Assembly: GCF_018449515.1 (NCBI RefSeq)
Contig: NZ_JAAVUQ010000011.1
Span: 62,001-126,000 of the forward strand
Reading direction: 5' to 3'
DNA length: 64,000 nucleotides
Source: Caballeronia sp. dw_19
GTDB taxonomy: Bacteria > Pseudomonadota > Gammaproteobacteria > Burkholderiales > Burkholderiaceae
Shown here piece after piece: positions 44,873 through 55,400 of this stretch. The notes under the pieces were generated by a model, which worked only from the letters and a program-made list of their open reading frames with translations, did not search any database and was not told where the DNA came from. A program made the position numbers and the translations under genes. Position 1 is the stretch's first letter. Each line of letters begins with the position of its first letter.

Positions 44873-47101
44873 ATGAAGTCTGTCGCCCCAGCAGTATCCG
44901 CCGCGCCCGCCTATGGGCCAAAGCCCGCAGCGGTCTACACCTGCGCCATGCATCCCCAGATAAGGTTGCCGAACCCCGGCGCGTGCCCGATCTGCGGCAT
45001 GACGCTGGAGTTGGTTGCCCCCGTCTTGACGGAGCAGTCTTCTATTGAGCTTAGGGATATGACTCGCCGCTTCTGGATGGCGGTGGTCTTCTCGGTGCCC
45101 CTGCTGTGGCTGACCATGGGACATGACGTCGGGCTTCCGGATCCGAACGACGCGATCAATCGCATGGCGCAAGCGTTCAAGCTTCCGCATCTCCTGTCCG
45201 TCTCGTGGTCGCAATGCTTGCAGGGCTTGCTGGCGACACCGGTCGTTCTATGGGCTGGATGGCCGTTCCTCGCGCGGGGATGGAGATCCTTCGCCACGTG
45301 GCAGTTGAACATGTTCAGCCTTATCGCCATAGGGGTTGGGGCAGCGTATTTCTTCAGTCTTTTCGTCTTGTTCTTTCCTGCCAGTGTTCCCGATGCGTTT
45401 CGACGCGGGGGTGAACTGCCTTCGTATTTCGAAGCTTCTTCCGTAATCGTGGCGCTTATTTTGCTAGGGCAGGTGCTTGAACTGCGTGCGCGCTCGCGGA
45501 CCACCGGCGCGATACAGGACTTGTTGAAGCTGGCGCCACAAACGGCGGATAGAGTGCGCGTCGACGGTACGGAAGAAACCGTTGCGCTCGAGATGGTTGT
45601 CGTGGGTGACACTCTGCGCGTCAAACCCGGCTCAAAAATTCCTGTCGATGGCGTGGTCTTGGAAGGGCGATCGAGCGTCGATGAATCCATGATTTCCGGG
45701 GAACCGATCCCGGTAGAGAAGGTAACCGGCAGCAACGTCACAGGGGCGACCGTGAATCAGACCGGATCCTTTCTGATGAAGGCCGAGAAGGTCGGGAGCG
45801 AGACCCTGCTCGCGAGAATCGTTCAATTGGTCTCCGAGGCCGGGCGCTCTCGCGCGCCCATTCAGAAGATTGCCGACGAGGTTTCGGGATGGTTCGTCAC
45901 GGCGGTGCTGGTGGTCGCGGCCGTTTCGTTCGTGGTCTGGATGCTCTTCGGACCGCAGCCGGTGCTCGGAAACGCTCTTGTCGTGGCTATCAGCGTACTC
46001 ATTATCGCGTGTCCGTGCGCGCTCGGCCTGGCTACGCCAGTTTCGATCATCGTGGGTGTCGGACGAGGGGCGAAACAAGGTGTCCTTATCAAAGATGCGC
46101 AAGCGCTGGAGCTGATGGAAAAGGTGGATACCCTGCTGGTCGATAAAACCGGGACGTTGACGGAGGGTCGGCCACGGGTGCGTGCAGTCATCGCGCTTGA
46201 CGGATTCACCGAAACTTTGCTGCTCGCTTATTCAGGCGGCCTCGAGGGGCAGAGCGAACATCCGCTGGCGCAAGCTATTGTCAGTGAGGCGCGCGAACGG
46301 AATGTCACGCTTCCCTCCGTGTCCGACTTCAATTCCGTGACCGGCAAAGGTATAAGCGGGACGATCGATGGCCATAGCGTCTTGCTCGGTAACGCGCGGC
46401 TGATGGATGACGCGAAAGTCGATTGCTTAGCCGCGAGAGCAGGCGTGGAACGACTGCTGACAGACGCGCAAACGGTTATGGTTATGTATCTTTCGGTCGA
46501 CAGCAAGCTAGCTGGCTACCTTGGTGTGTCGGATCCCGTCAAAGCCACGACGCCCGAGGCAGTCAAGCAGCTTAGAGCGTCCGGAATCAAGATAATCATG
46601 CTAACGGGCGACAATGCGATGACCGCTAACGCCGTTGCGAAGGTTTTGGCTCTGGACGGCGTGAAAGCCGAGGTGCTTCCGCAAGACAAACATAAGTATG
46701 TGCAAGAGTTGCAGGAGCAAGGACATGTCGTCGCGATGGCTGGAGACGGTGTGAACGATGCGCCGGCCCTGGCGCAAGCCAATGTTGGCATAGCAATGGG
46801 GACAGGAACGGATGTGGCGATGAATAGTGCGCGCATCGTCCTTGTCAAAGGCGACCTGCGGGGTATCGCAACCGCAAGGCAGTTGAGCGTCGCCACGATG
46901 AAGAACATCCGGCAAAACCTGTTCTTTGCCTTCGCCTACAACTTGATCGGGATACCGATCGCGGCGGGCGTTCTTTATCCGTGGTCAGGCATCCTGCTAA
47001 GCCCTGTTATCGCAAGTGCCGCCATGGCATTCAGTTCCGTGTCGGTAATCGGAAATGCCCTACGCCTCAAGGCGGTCAGGTTCCACGGCGCGCCAACCTG
47101 A
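44873..47101 (+). CDS. copA: Copper-type heavy-metal P1B-ATPase
   Basis: 742 residues. Instead of an HMA domain the N-terminus has the YTCAMHPQI...GACPICGM metal-binding motif seen in many Cu(I) and silver exporters. Eight membrane helices are expected; the intramembrane metal site is C380-P-C382 ([13 protein letters not shown]), the phosphorylated Asp is D424 (DKTGTLTEG), and [10 protein letters not shown] and [11 protein letters not shown] form the hinge. It exports Cu(I) or a similar ion, or could supply copper to an oxidase. Last gene of the colinear series; convergent with the second aldehyde dehydrogenase. Confidence 0.93.
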   Translation: MKSVAPAVSAAPAYGPKPAAVYTCAMHPQIRLPNPGACPICGMTLELVAPVLTEQSSIELRDMTRRFWMAVVFSVPLLWLTMGHDVGLPDPNDAINRMAQAFKLPHLLSVSWSQCLQGLLATPVVLWAGWPFLARGWRSFATWQLNMFSLIAIGVGAAYFFSLFVLFFPASVPDAFRRGGELPSYFEASSVIVALILLGQVLELRARSRTTGAIQDLLKLAPQTADRVRVDGTEETVALEMVVVGDTLRVKPGSKIPVDGVVLEGRSSVDESMISGEPIPVEKVTGSNVTGATVNQTGSFLMKAEKVGSETLLARIVQLVSEAGRSRAPIQKIADEVSGWFVTAVLVVAAVSFVVWMLFGPQPVLGNALVVAISVLIIACPCALGLATPVSIIVGVGRGAKQGVLIKDAQALELMEKVDTLLVDKTGTLTEGRPRVRAVIALDGFTETLLLAYSGGLEGQSEHPLAQAIVSEARERNVTLPSVSDFNSVTGKGISGTIDGHSVLLGNARLMDDAKVDCLAARAGVERLLTDAQTVMVMYLSVDSKLAGYLGVSDPVKATTPEAVKQLRASGIKIIMLTGDNAMTANAVAKVLALDGVKAEVLPQDKHKYVQELQEQGHVVAMAGDGVNDAPALAQANVGIAMGTGTDVAMNSARIVLVKGDLRGIATARQLSVATMKNIRQNLFFAFAYNLIGIPIAAGVLYPWSGILLSPVIASAAMAFSSVSVIGNALRLKAVRFHGAPT

Positions 47102-47117
47102 CTTCACATATTGACGC

Positions 47118-48500
47118 CTACACCGGTGCATTGATGTCAGCGACCCTGACCAGCTTCTTGTTCACGAACTCCTGAATGCCCATCTCGGACAGTTCTCGGC
47201 CGTAACCTGAGTGCTTGACGCCACCGAACGGCAACTCCGGTGTCGTCCAGGTCGGTTGGTTGACAAACACCATGCCGGTGTCGATGCGGCTCGCCATGCG
47301 CTTGCCCCGTGCGATATCCCTTGTGAAGACCGAACCGCCAAGACCGAAGTCTGAATCGTTGGCGAGCGCCACCGCTTCGTCTTCGTTTTTTACGGTGAAA
47401 AGCAGGGCGACCGGTCCGAAAAACTCATCGCGGAATGCGGGATTGTCTGGCCGGATATGGGTGAGAATCGTGGGCTGCATGAATGCGCCTGGACGATCAA
47501 GACGCTTGCCGCCCATGACGAGCTTCGCACCGTGAGCAACCGCTTGTTCTACCTGATCGAGGAGTTTGACGAGAGCCGATTCGGTCGACAGCGGACCCAG
47601 CGTCGTCACGGGATCCATCGGGTCGCCCGGCCTGAGCGCCTCAAGCGCCGTTTGAAACCTGTGCAGAAAGTGGCCCGCTACTTCCTCGACAACGATAAAG
47701 CGCTTGGCAGCTACGCAGCACTGGCCCATGTTGTTCATCTTGCCCCACACAGCCCATTTGACCGTCTTTTCCAGGTCCGCATCTTCGAGCACGATGAATG
47801 CGTCGCTGCCGCCCAGTTCCATTGTCGACTTCTTGAGGTTCATCCCAGCCCGGGCGGCCACCACTCTTCCGGCGTCCACACTCCCAGTCAACGCTACGCC
47901 CTTGATCCGCGGATCATCGATTACCTGATTGACCTGGTCATAGGAAATCAGAAGGTTGGTATAGGCGCCTGCCGGTGCACCTGCGTCAAGCCATAGCTGC
48001 TCGAAAGCGATGGCGCACTGGGGCACGCAGCCGGCGTGCTTTACCATCACTACATTACCGGCCATCAGATTCGGTGCGGCAAAGCGTGCGAGTTGATAGT
48101 ACGGAAAATTCCACGGTTGTACGCCGAAGAGCACGCCTAATGGGCTGCTTTCGACTTGCGCTTCCCCTGTGAGCGGTTGCAGGACCCGGGGTGCCAGGAA
48201 CGACTCCGCGTTCCTCGCGTAGTAGTCGAGGATATCTGCACTCAGCTCCACCTCACCTCGAGCCTGTGCGACCAGCTTACCCATCTCGAGGGTTACCGGC
48301 CGGGCAAACTCATAGACCCGCGCGCGCATCAGCGCTGCGGCTCTTGCGACAATTGCCGCTCGTTCGTAGAAACTGGTATGCCGCCAGGTTTCAAAGCAAG
48401 CTTGTGCGTGCTCGATTGCTATTTCAAGCCGCTTATTGTCAAACTCTTCGAATGTTTTCAGAATCGTACCGTCATACGGGTTCACGCTTTGATAGGACAT
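47118..48500 (-). CDS. NAD(P)-dependent aldehyde dehydrogenase, paralogue
   Basis: 460 residues, the same length and overall sequence pattern as the protein at 27289-28671, including GVALTGSVDAG, TMELGGSDAFIVLEDADLEK and the nucleophile Cys in MGQCCVAAKRF. The paralogue has QTCCAAKRF here, so the residue before the Cys pair differs. It probably oxidises a related aldehyde such as succinate semialdehyde. It follows a small gene (48571-48786) on the same strand. Confidence 0.92.
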   Translation of the reverse strand: MSYQSVNPYDGTILKTFEEFDNKRLEIAIEHAQACFETWRHTSFYERAAIVARAAALMRARVYEFARPVTLEMGKLVAQARGEVELSADILDYYARNAESFLAPRVLQPLTGEAQVESSPLGVLFGVQPWNFPYYQLARFAAPNLMAGNVVMVKHAGCVPQCAIAFEQLWLDAGAPAGAYTNLLISYDQVNQVIDDPRIKGVALTGSVDAGRVVAARAGMNLKKSTMELGGSDAFIVLEDADLEKTVKWAVWGKMNNMGQCCVAAKRFIVVEEVAGHFLHRFQTALEALRPGDPMDPVTTLGPLSTESALVKLLDQVEQAVAHGAKLVMGGKRLDRPGAFMQPTILTHIRPDNPAFRDEFFGPVALLFTVKNEDEAVALANDSDFGLGGSVFTRDIARGKRMASRIDTGMVFVNQPTWTTPELPFGGVKHSGYGRELSEMGIQEFVNKKLVRVADINAPV

Positions 48501-48570
48501 GACCGGCTCTCATTGGTAAGGATGGCTATCGAAGCGAAAGCAAGTTTCGCTCGACTTGAAAAATTGAATT

Positions 48571-48786
48571 TCAGTCCGCCGTATCGGGCGGAGCGGATGA
48601 ACGTGCCTCTAGCCGTCTGTTCCTGCGACGACGCGCCATTTCGCCGGCTCTCATCGTGTCTTGAGCCGGCACGCTCGAAGAAAGACGTGCGAATTCCTGG
48701 TCCACCATGCTGGCAAGATCGCCTTCGCTTACCTCCGCTCCGGGCGGAAGCGAAAGCAATGACTCAAGAAATGTTTGCGTTGTCAT
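48571..48786 (-). CDS. Hypothetical protein, 71 residues
   Basis: A small soluble protein with an acidic N-terminal half (LPPGAEVSEGDLASMVDQEF) and an arginine-rich segment (MARRRRNRRLEARS). AAGGAG lies 6 nt before the ATG, so it is likely translated. It is 70 nt upstream of the aldehyde dehydrogenase on the same strand and may be cotranscribed. No family recognised. Confidence 0.6.
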   Translation of the reverse strand: MTTQTFLESLLSLPPGAEVSEGDLASMVDQEFARLSSSVPAQDTMRAGEMARRRRNRRLEARSSAPPDTAD

Positions 48787-48967
48787 GGGAGACTCCTTTG
48801 CTGGCTACGGCCAATTGGGAACGACGTTAATCAAATACAATTTTTATCACTGGGCGATAGTTGATGGCTCTTACTGCGACGGAGAATGGAATAGCCGGCG
48901 CGAACATCGTGCACAGTCAATCGGCGCCATGAAACGAGAGACGGGCTTCGATGCTGACTTCGGGCCG

Positions 48968-49426
48968 TCACAGGCTTGAGTCGGTAGTCGCTCGACGGGT
49001 TTTAGCGCAGAGCTGAGAAGCAACCGCTATAAAAACGCCTAATTTTCCAGCGAGTTCTATAGCCGAGAGAAAAGCAAGGGAACGTGAGTGAGCGTATTCG
49101 GATGACACTGCAACCGCGATCACGGCTACGCTAACCAGACACAGAAATGCAAGAGCATATCTCGCCAGGATAATTCCCTTAAAGGAAAGAACAGCGAGCG
49201 CAACAAACAGGAGCTTCGAGGTCAATAGCGCGGAAGACTGTTCAACGCTCGTTCCGCTATCTATTTCCCATGGAAGTTCGACTAAAGACCACAGCACGAC
49301 AAAGCAGGTTGAAATTGTGGCCCACCTATCCATGCCCGCGGCTAGGTATCGCGTGGCTCGACCGCCCGATTCGACCGGGAGCAGCCCGGGTTTCGGCAAC
49401 ACGCGCCCGCTGCTGTCCGGGTTCAT
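48968..49426 (-). CDS. Small multi-helix membrane protein, unknown
   Basis: 152 residues. After a hydrophilic N-terminus (about 30 residues) four hydrophobic helices follow (ISTCFVVLWSLVELPW, LLFVALAVLSFKGIILA, ALAFLCLVSVAVIAVAV, AGKLGVFIAVASQL). No conserved motif was recognised. The ribosome binding site is poor, and MDRWATIST at 49333 is an alternative start. Its codon use is somewhat less GC-biased than in the metabolic genes. Confidence 0.55.
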   Translation of the reverse strand: MNPDSSGRVLPKPGLLPVESGGRATRYLAAGMDRWATISTCFVVLWSLVELPWEIDSGTSVEQSSALLTSKLLFVALAVLSFKGIILARYALAFLCLVSVAVIAVAVSSEYAHSRSLAFLSAIELAGKLGVFIAVASQLCAKTRRATTDSSL

Positions 49427-49843
49427 ATGGATCGGCTGTACATGAGTTTTGCCTTTAATAAGGGCTTCACCGAGCCTGGCACCTAAGTCGTTAGCAGCTT
49501 AAGCATTTGCAGGGCACGTTCGTGGATGATGCTGCCACGCGACCAGTAACGTTCTGATCGAAGATGCGATTGCGCCTAAAAGGTAACGCCTGAAAATTCA
49601 CTACAGGATAGCTTTCGACGTGGCAAAGCGAAAGACTCGGAATCTACTCAGATCAACGTGATTGGGCGATAAAGCCGCGTGGGAATTAGCCAGTGGCTTG
49701 CTACGCAACGCGGTTCGCGAACGGCGCACGCCGCGGTTGTTGCACGGCAGCCTGGCAAGGATTGCCTCGTCGGTTACCGCGCTGGAACTTCAGCCACGGT
49801 TTAAGCATCTGCGCTTGGGTTTATCGTCCGACAATCCCTTCTA
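49427..49843. other. Intergenic region
   Basis: About 415 bp with no gene recognised. A plus-strand frame (49662-49913) has no ribosome binding site and no family match and runs into the antisense of the DUF3562 gene. Confidence 0.4.
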
Positions 49844-50041
49844 TCAAAGGCGCTTCGCGGGTAGCGACTTCAAGTTTGCGCGAACCCTTTTTGCTGCCAA
49901 AAGCGACATATAGTCAAGGACGCGTGCTCCATCTCGATAGGAGGCCATCGTGTCCTCATACATCTTCGAGACGGCTAGCACCGATGTATGCGTTTCTTCG
50001 GCTATCTGCTCAACAACTCTCTCATCGCTGGGTCTATTCAC
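49844..50041 (-). CDS. DUF3562-like small protein
   Basis: 65 residues with the pattern of DUF3562: RVVEQIAEETHTSVLAVSKM, MYEDTMASYRDGARVLDY and LLAAKRVRANL. Helix-turn-helix-like first half, basic end; the family's function is unknown. GTG at 50041 was chosen because GAGG lies 8 nt upstream and the domain starts there; an open frame continues upstream to ATG 50164 (106 residues) without family similarity. An FNR-like box lies 156 nt upstream. Confidence 0.65.
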   Translation of the reverse strand: MNRPSDERVVEQIAEETHTSVLAVSKMYEDTMASYRDGARVLDYMSLLAAKRVRANLKSLPAKRL

Positions 50042-50366
50042 TTTGATTTCCTCGTTCGGAAGCAGTAGGGGAAAAGCTGAATTTTCCAAAAACGAATGAC
50101 GAGGTGATCGCAAAAGCAAAGAGTTCTTCGTCTGGATCGGCGCTTCGCGAAGTGTCGCGTGCACAATTCAAACTAGCATTTTTGTACGAGCCGCCGTTGA
50201 CTCAGATCAAGGCAGATCTGTTCGAGAAATAGCGCGGGCATGAATGCCAATGAACAATGGCGTTCACCCGGAATTTTGCTCCGCCACTAGAGAGATAGCG
50301 TCGTTCGGAGCAGGGGGAAGGGAGAAGGGCAGGCGGGTTGCAAACCGAATGCGTTAGCCCCGCGAC
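50042..50366. other. Intergenic region with an FNR-like box
   Basis: 325 bp between two minus-strand small genes. It contains the FNR-like box at 50197-50210 (see that entry) and no further gene. Confidence 0.45.
50170..50210 (-). promoter_or_regulatory. FNR/ANR-type promoter toward the DUF3562 gene
   Basis: TTGACTCAGATCAA (50197-50210) matches TTGAT-N4-ATCAA in 9 of 10 positions. On the minus strand TAGTTT (50175-50170) could be the -10, which puts the box centre about 41 nt upstream of the start of transcription. Confidence 0.5.
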
Positions 50367-50660
50367 TTACCCCGGCTCGCCTTTAGTTTTGGTTATGGCC
50401 GAAGCCGGCGCGAAAGGCGGCCCCAGCTTTTTCGCAATGAGGTCCATGAGATAGGCGGAAAAGTACACCACCGCAGCGCCCAGGGCTAGTCCACGCAGAT
50501 CGTCAAAGCCCACAAAATGGTGGGTTAAATATTGGACCGCACAGTAGACCACTGCGAAATAGATCCAGATGTAGAAGGCATCGACGGGACGGTCATGCCG
50601 CCGATGCGGTGCATGATGGTGAGCACCCGTCTTTAGTTCCGGAGAGGATTGTATTTGCAT
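50367..50660 (-). CDS. Small membrane protein, unknown
   Basis: 97 residues with a His-rich, basic N-terminus (GAHHHAPHRRHDRP), then two hydrophobic helices (AFYIWIYFAVVYCAVQYL and LALGAAVVYFSAYLMDLI) and a Pro/Lys tail. The family was not recognised. The ribosome binding site is weak. It is divergent from the atpG-atpC pair across the region carrying a perfect FNR box, so low-oxygen control is possible. The N-terminal histidines might bind a metal. Confidence 0.55.
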   Translation of the reverse strand: MQIQSSPELKTGAHHHAPHRRHDRPVDAFYIWIYFAVVYCAVQYLTHHFVGFDDLRGLALGAAVVYFSAYLMDLIAKKLGPPFAPASAITKTKGEPG

Positions 50661-51103
50661 GTTCTATCGTGGCGGTGCCGTTGGGTTATTCGGTTGGGGG
50701 ACCCTGCCGACCAAACCTCTTTAAGGCGCTTGGTTTAAAGCGGACTTAACGCACCGCTTAGCACGATGTATGAATGCATCGTAATGGGGAAAACATTAGT
50801 CCAGTAGTTGCCATCCATGTCTGTTTGATATGGATCAAATAGTGCGCAAGACTGGCCGGCCTATGCTGTCAGCACTCTTTCGGTGGGAGTAACGCGAAAC
50901 ACGGGCGGAACACGGCCACTCAGCTTCACTCCTTGCTTCCCCGACGATTGCCTTACCGCTGTTCTGGATATTACCGGCCGGCAAGACAGCGAGGAGCATG
51001 TTACCTACCGGCGAACCAGCAGCTCGAATTCGTGACCGGTGCTTGGTTAAGCCTTGCGCTCGCGAGTCGAATGCAAATCACGACATCGCAAAAGGACGGG
51101 CTT
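50661..51103. other. Upstream region of atpG
   Basis: About 440 bp, AT-richer than its flanks. It carries the FNR-type promoter described at 50825-50867. An in-frame extension of atpG reaches back to 50933 but has no family similarity. Confidence 0.5.
50825..50867 (+). promoter_or_regulatory. Perfect FNR/ANR box with -10, upstream of atpG-atpC
   Basis: TTGATATGGATCAA (50825-50838) matches the consensus TTGAT-N4-ATCAA at all ten positions. TATGCT at 50862-50867 fits a -10, giving a predicted start near 50874 with the box centred at about -42, the class II arrangement of FNR-activated promoters. The leader to atpG would be about 230 nt. Confidence 0.75.
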
Positions 51104-51973
51104 ATGCAAATTCGAGAAATTCGATCAAAGATCAAGAGCGTTACCAATACGCGCAAGATTACCCGCGCGATGGAAATGATGGCGCGTACAAAAATGGCTA
51201 AAGCGCAGCGACGCGCGCGCGTGTTCCGGCCGTATGCGGAGCGTATTCGCGCCATAGCAATACGTCTTCACGAAGACAAACCGGACTACATGTCGGCTTT
51301 CCTCGCTCGACGCATGCCGGTTGCCCGGGTCGGCCTGATTGTTGTCAGTACCGACCGGGGTTTATGCGGGCCGCTAAACAATCGCTTGCTGCTCAAGTGC
51401 TCGGAGGCGTTGGACGAGTGGCAAAAGGCGGGAGTGAAGGTCGAGGTGAGCGTGATCGGGTCCCGGGGTATCGGCCCATTGCATCGTCATGGCGCCAACG
51501 TTGTAGCGCGTACCGGCGTATTGACCGCGGAGCTGCACTTTGATGCGTTCTTCGGCACGATTACCGTGCCGCTCAGCGGATTTCTCAACGCACAGCTGGA
51601 CGAAGTCTACATTGCGTATAACCACCTTTCCAGTGCCCTGTCTTATGAGCCTAAGCTCGAGAAGGTTCTGCCGCTAGACGAGCTCCTGGCGAATCGTGAC
51701 GGGCCGCCGGAGCCCTTGCCCGAGTATATCTACGAGCCGGACCCCAAGCCCGTGGTCGACACCTTGCTGCTGCGCTACGTCGAATCATTCATCTACCAGG
51801 CGGTTGCCGAGAATAATGCCTGCGAGCAGTGCGCCCGAATGCTGGCGATGCAAGCGGCGACCGACAATGCCGACCGCATGCTCAAGAACCTGGTTCGCGT
51901 TTATAACAGGACCCGCCAGGCGGCGATCACCACCGAGCTATGTGACATCGTCAATGGCGCATCGGCCGTTTAA
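51104..51973 (+). CDS. atpG: ATP synthase F1 gamma subunit, isolated copy
   Basis: 289 residues, full length. Conserved N-terminal helix IRSKIKSVTNTRKITRAMEM, the STDRGLCGPLN region, and the C-terminal helix (AATDNADRMLKNLVRVYNR, TRQAAITTELCDIVNGASAV) match bacterial gamma subunits. It forms the central rotor shaft of F1. Compared with E. coli, the N-terminal helix has MMARTKMAKAQRR and the middle domain is more divergent. No alpha, beta, delta or Fo genes are near, only atpC, which follows after 12 nt. AAGGACGGG precedes the ATG. Confidence 0.92.
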   Translation: MQIREIRSKIKSVTNTRKITRAMEMMARTKMAKAQRRARVFRPYAERIRAIAIRLHEDKPDYMSAFLARRMPVARVGLIVVSTDRGLCGPLNNRLLLKCSEALDEWQKAGVKVEVSVIGSRGIGPLHRHGANVVARTGVLTAELHFDAFFGTITVPLSGFLNAQLDEVYIAYNHLSSALSYEPKLEKVLPLDELLANRDGPPEPLPEYIYEPDPKPVVDTLLLRYVESFIYQAVAENNACEQCARMLAMQAATDNADRMLKNLVRVYNRTRQAAITTELCDIVNGASAV

Positions 51974-51985
51974 GCCAAGGTAAAT

Positions 51986-52420
51986 ATGGACCATCTCTTG
52001 CGGGTCGACATTCTTAGTGTCGAAGAATTGCTTTTTACAGGCGACTCTACTTTCGTTGTATTGCCGGGCGAGGTAGGTGAATTGGGCATTTATCCCGGCC
52101 ACGCGTCCCTGATGACGCGCATTCGACCAGGGGTTATAAAGATCCGTCAGCCTGGGGCGGCTGAAGATCAGCATGTTTTTGTCGCAGGAGGCGTGCTGGA
52201 AGTGTTGCGGGACTCGGTCATCGTGCTGGCTGACCATGCAATTCGCACGCCGGAACTTGATTCTGCACAGGCAGATGAAGCGAGAGCTAAAGCAAGCGAA
52301 CTTCGCGACCAGTTCGCAGGCGAGAGCCGAGGAGAATTCGATTTCGCCGCGGCTAAATCGGAACTGATGGACGAACTGAGAAGGTTCTTTCTGTTGGCCC
52401 TGCACGAGAATACTCGTTGA
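51986..52420 (+). CDS. atpC: ATP synthase F1 epsilon subunit, isolated copy
   Basis: 144 residues. The N-terminal beta-barrel (LRVDILSVEELLFTGDSTFV, GELGIYPGHASLMTRIRPG) is typical, followed by a helical C-terminal part (TPELDSAQADEARAKASELR). This C-terminal arm in bacterial epsilon inhibits ATP hydrolysis; here it is long, acidic and diverged (GESRGEFDFAAAKSELMDEL). It lies 12 nt after atpG and ends at a strong hairpin, so the two make a dedicated transcript. Confidence 0.92.
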   Translation: MDHLLRVDILSVEELLFTGDSTFVVLPGEVGELGIYPGHASLMTRIRPGVIKIRQPGAAEDQHVFVAGGVLEVLRDSVIVLADHAIRTPELDSAQADEARAKASELRDQFAGESRGEFDFAAAKSELMDELRRFFLLALHENTR

Positions 52421-52438
52421 GTGCGGTGACGGCTGCAC

Positions 52439-52474
52439 TGTTGGCGAATAGGTGCAGCACCCTATTCGCCAACA
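52439..52474. terminator. Strong hairpin between convergent atpC and nifJ
   Basis: TGTTGGCGAATAGG and CCTATTCGCCAACA pair perfectly over 14 bp with an 8-nt loop, 18 nt after the atpC stop and 20 nt before the nifJ stop. It probably ends both transcripts. Confidence 0.85.
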
Positions 52475-52493
52475 TGAAACGGTGTACATCCCC

Positions 52494-55400
52494 TCATGGA
52501 ATACGTTTGCTCTGAGCGCCCTGAGCTTTTGGATAGAACCGCGCACCGTCGAGTTCGGACAGCAACTCGTACTCACGATACTTCGCCGTCACGTCACGCT
52601 GGGCAGCATCGAGCAGTACGCGCGCTTCATCCGGGTCCGACTTCGACAGGCCGCTATAGCGGATTTCGTTGTAAGCATAGTCCCGCAGGGGAATAGCCGG
52701 ACGGGGTGAATCAAGGCAGAAAGGATTTTGCCCAACGGCACGTAGCGCCGGGTTAAAGCGCAAGAGAGGCCAGAAGCCGCTCGCGACAGCAAGCTCTTGC
52801 TGTTTCATACCATGGCGCATGTCAATGCCATGCGCGATGCAATGGCTGTAAGCGAGAATCATGGACGGGCCATCGTAAGCTTCCGCCTCGCGAAAGGCGA
52901 GCAGCGTTTGCTGAGGATTCGCACCCATGGCCACCTGCGCGACGTAGATATTGCCGTAGGCGATCGCTTGCAGCGCCAGATCCTTGCGTGCCACGCGCTT
53001 GCCTGCGGCAGCGAACTTGGCGACCGCGCCGAGCGGTGTTGCTTTGGATGCCTGACCACCTGTATTCGAATAGACCTCTGTGTCGAGCACGAGCACATTC
53101 ACATTGCGTCCCGTCGCGAGCACGTGATCGAGACCGCCATAGTCGATATCGTAGGCCCAGCCGTCACCCCCGACGATCCAGATACTACGGCGAACCAGGT
53201 GATCGATCAGCGACAGCAGATCGCGCGCGGAGTCGGTTTTCAGCGCGAGCAACTTCGACCTCAATTCAGCGACGCGCTGGCGCTGGGCGCGGATATCTGA
53301 TTCCTCCGTCTGCGGCGCATCGATAATCGCTTGTGCGAGCGCCTCGCCTACTTGCGGCGCGAGAGAGCGCAGCAGCGTGAGTGCCATGTCGAGGTGTTTG
53401 TCGGCGGCGAGGCGAAAGCCAAGGCCGAACTCGGCGTTGTCTTCGAACAGCGAGTTCGACCACGCCGGGCCCCGGCCTTCGTGGTTCAGCGTCCAGGGTG
53501 TCACGGGCAGATTGCCGCCGTAAATCGATGAGCATCCGGTCGCATTGGCGATCTGCGCCCGGTCGCCGAACAACTGCGACAGCAGCTTGAGATAAGGCGT
53601 TTCGCCGCATCCGGCGCACGCACCGGGGAATTCGAATAGCGGCTGCAAAAACTGGACGCCGCGCACGTTCTTGAAGTCGACGCGTGAGCGATCGTTGACC
53701 GCAAGGGTCTCGAAGAACGCAATGTTCGCGAGAGACTCGGCGAGCAAGGGTGCTTTCGCGGTGAGGTTGATCGCCTTGACATCGGCTTGCGTGGAACTTT
53801 GAACCGGGCACGCTTCGACGCATAGGCCGCAACCGGTACAGTCTTCCGCATACACCTCAAGGGTGAAACGTTCTTCGGGGTAGCCTCGCGCATTGACGGG
53901 CGCCGACTTGAACGACGACGGCGCGCCGTTGAGCTGGTCCTCGTTGTAGTAGCGCGAGCGGATCACGCTGTGAGGGCACACGAATGCGCATTGCCCGCAC
54001 TGAATGCACGATTGCGCATCCCAGCTTGCGACGATATCGGAGACGTTGCGTTTCTCGAATGCGGCCGTCCCCGATGGAAACGTGCCATCGGCAGGCATCG
54101 CGCTGACGGGGATCATGTCGCCCATGCCCGCGAACATCTTTGCGGTCACACGCCGAACGAATTCAGGGGCGGTTGCCGGCACCTGCGCTGCAAGGTCGTG
54201 CGCATTGGTGGCGCGGGCGGGCAGGGGTACCTCATGAAGATGGCTTAGGGCGGCGTCGACCGCCGCATTGTTCTTTTCGACAGTCTCCTCGCCCTTGCGG
54301 CTGTAGGTCTTGGTGATTGATTCTTTGATGTGGCGCAGGGCCTCGTCTCGCGGAAGCACGCCTGAAATCGCAAAGAAACAGGTCTGCAGGATCGTGTTGG
54401 TGAGGTTCCCAAGGCCCGCGTCGCGCGCCACGCTGGTCGCATCGATGACAAAAAAACGCAGCTGTTTGTCGATGAGCGTTTGCTGCACCGAGTGGGGCAA
54501 CTGGTCCCACACTTGCTCGGGCCCGAACGGGCTGTTGAGCAGAAACACGGCGCCTCGCGCGGCCAGTCGCAACATGTCCTGCCGCTCCAGAAAGCCGAAC
54601 TGGTGGCAGGCGACAAACGACGCCGATGCGATCAGATATGGTGCCCGGATCGGCTCGTTCCCAAAGCGAAGATGTGATGCCGTTTGAGCGCCTGACTTGT
54701 GCGAATCGTAGACGAAATAGCCCTGTGCATAGAGCCCCGCATCCTCGGCGATGATCTTCACGGTGTTCTTGTTGGCGCCGACAGTCCCGTCGGCGCCCAG
54801 TCCGTAGAAGACCGCGGTCTTGACGCTCGGCGGCTCGATGGAGAAAGCTGGATCGTAAGTGAGGCTGGTGTGAGACAGGTCGTCATCAATACCAACCGTG
54901 AAGCTGTTTTTCGGATTCGGCTTGCTCAGTTCATCGAAGACTGCGCGTGCCATTGCCGGCGAGAAATTTTTCGATGAAATGCCATAGCGTCCGCCGATCA
55001 CGCGCGGCATCGTGCTGCGCTCGCCGCTCGTGAATGCTTGAGCAAGCGTACTGACGACATCGAGATAGAGCGGTTCGCCCGGAGCGCCCGATTCCTTTGT
55101 CTGTTCGATCACGCCAATGGAGCGCACCGTCGCGGGCAGTTGTGCGAGAAAGTGCGCGGCGGAAAACGGCCGGTACAGACGTACCTGGAGCGCGCCGACT
55201 TTCTCGCCCTTCGCGCAAAGCGCCTTGACTGTCTCACGAACCGTTTCCGCACCTGACCCCATGGCGATGACCACGCGTGTGGCGTCTTGCGCGCCTTCGT
55301 ATTCGAACAGGCGGTACTGGCGTCCGGTCAATGCGGCAAAGCGAGCCATGACAGCGTCGACAACGGCGGGTACTTTCTCGTAGAAAGGATTGGATGCCTC

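Noticed and set aside
48821-48834. ACGACGTTAATCAA as an FNR box upstream of the second aldehyde dehydrogenase operon
   Set aside because: Only one half-site fits and the distance to the start codon is wrong.
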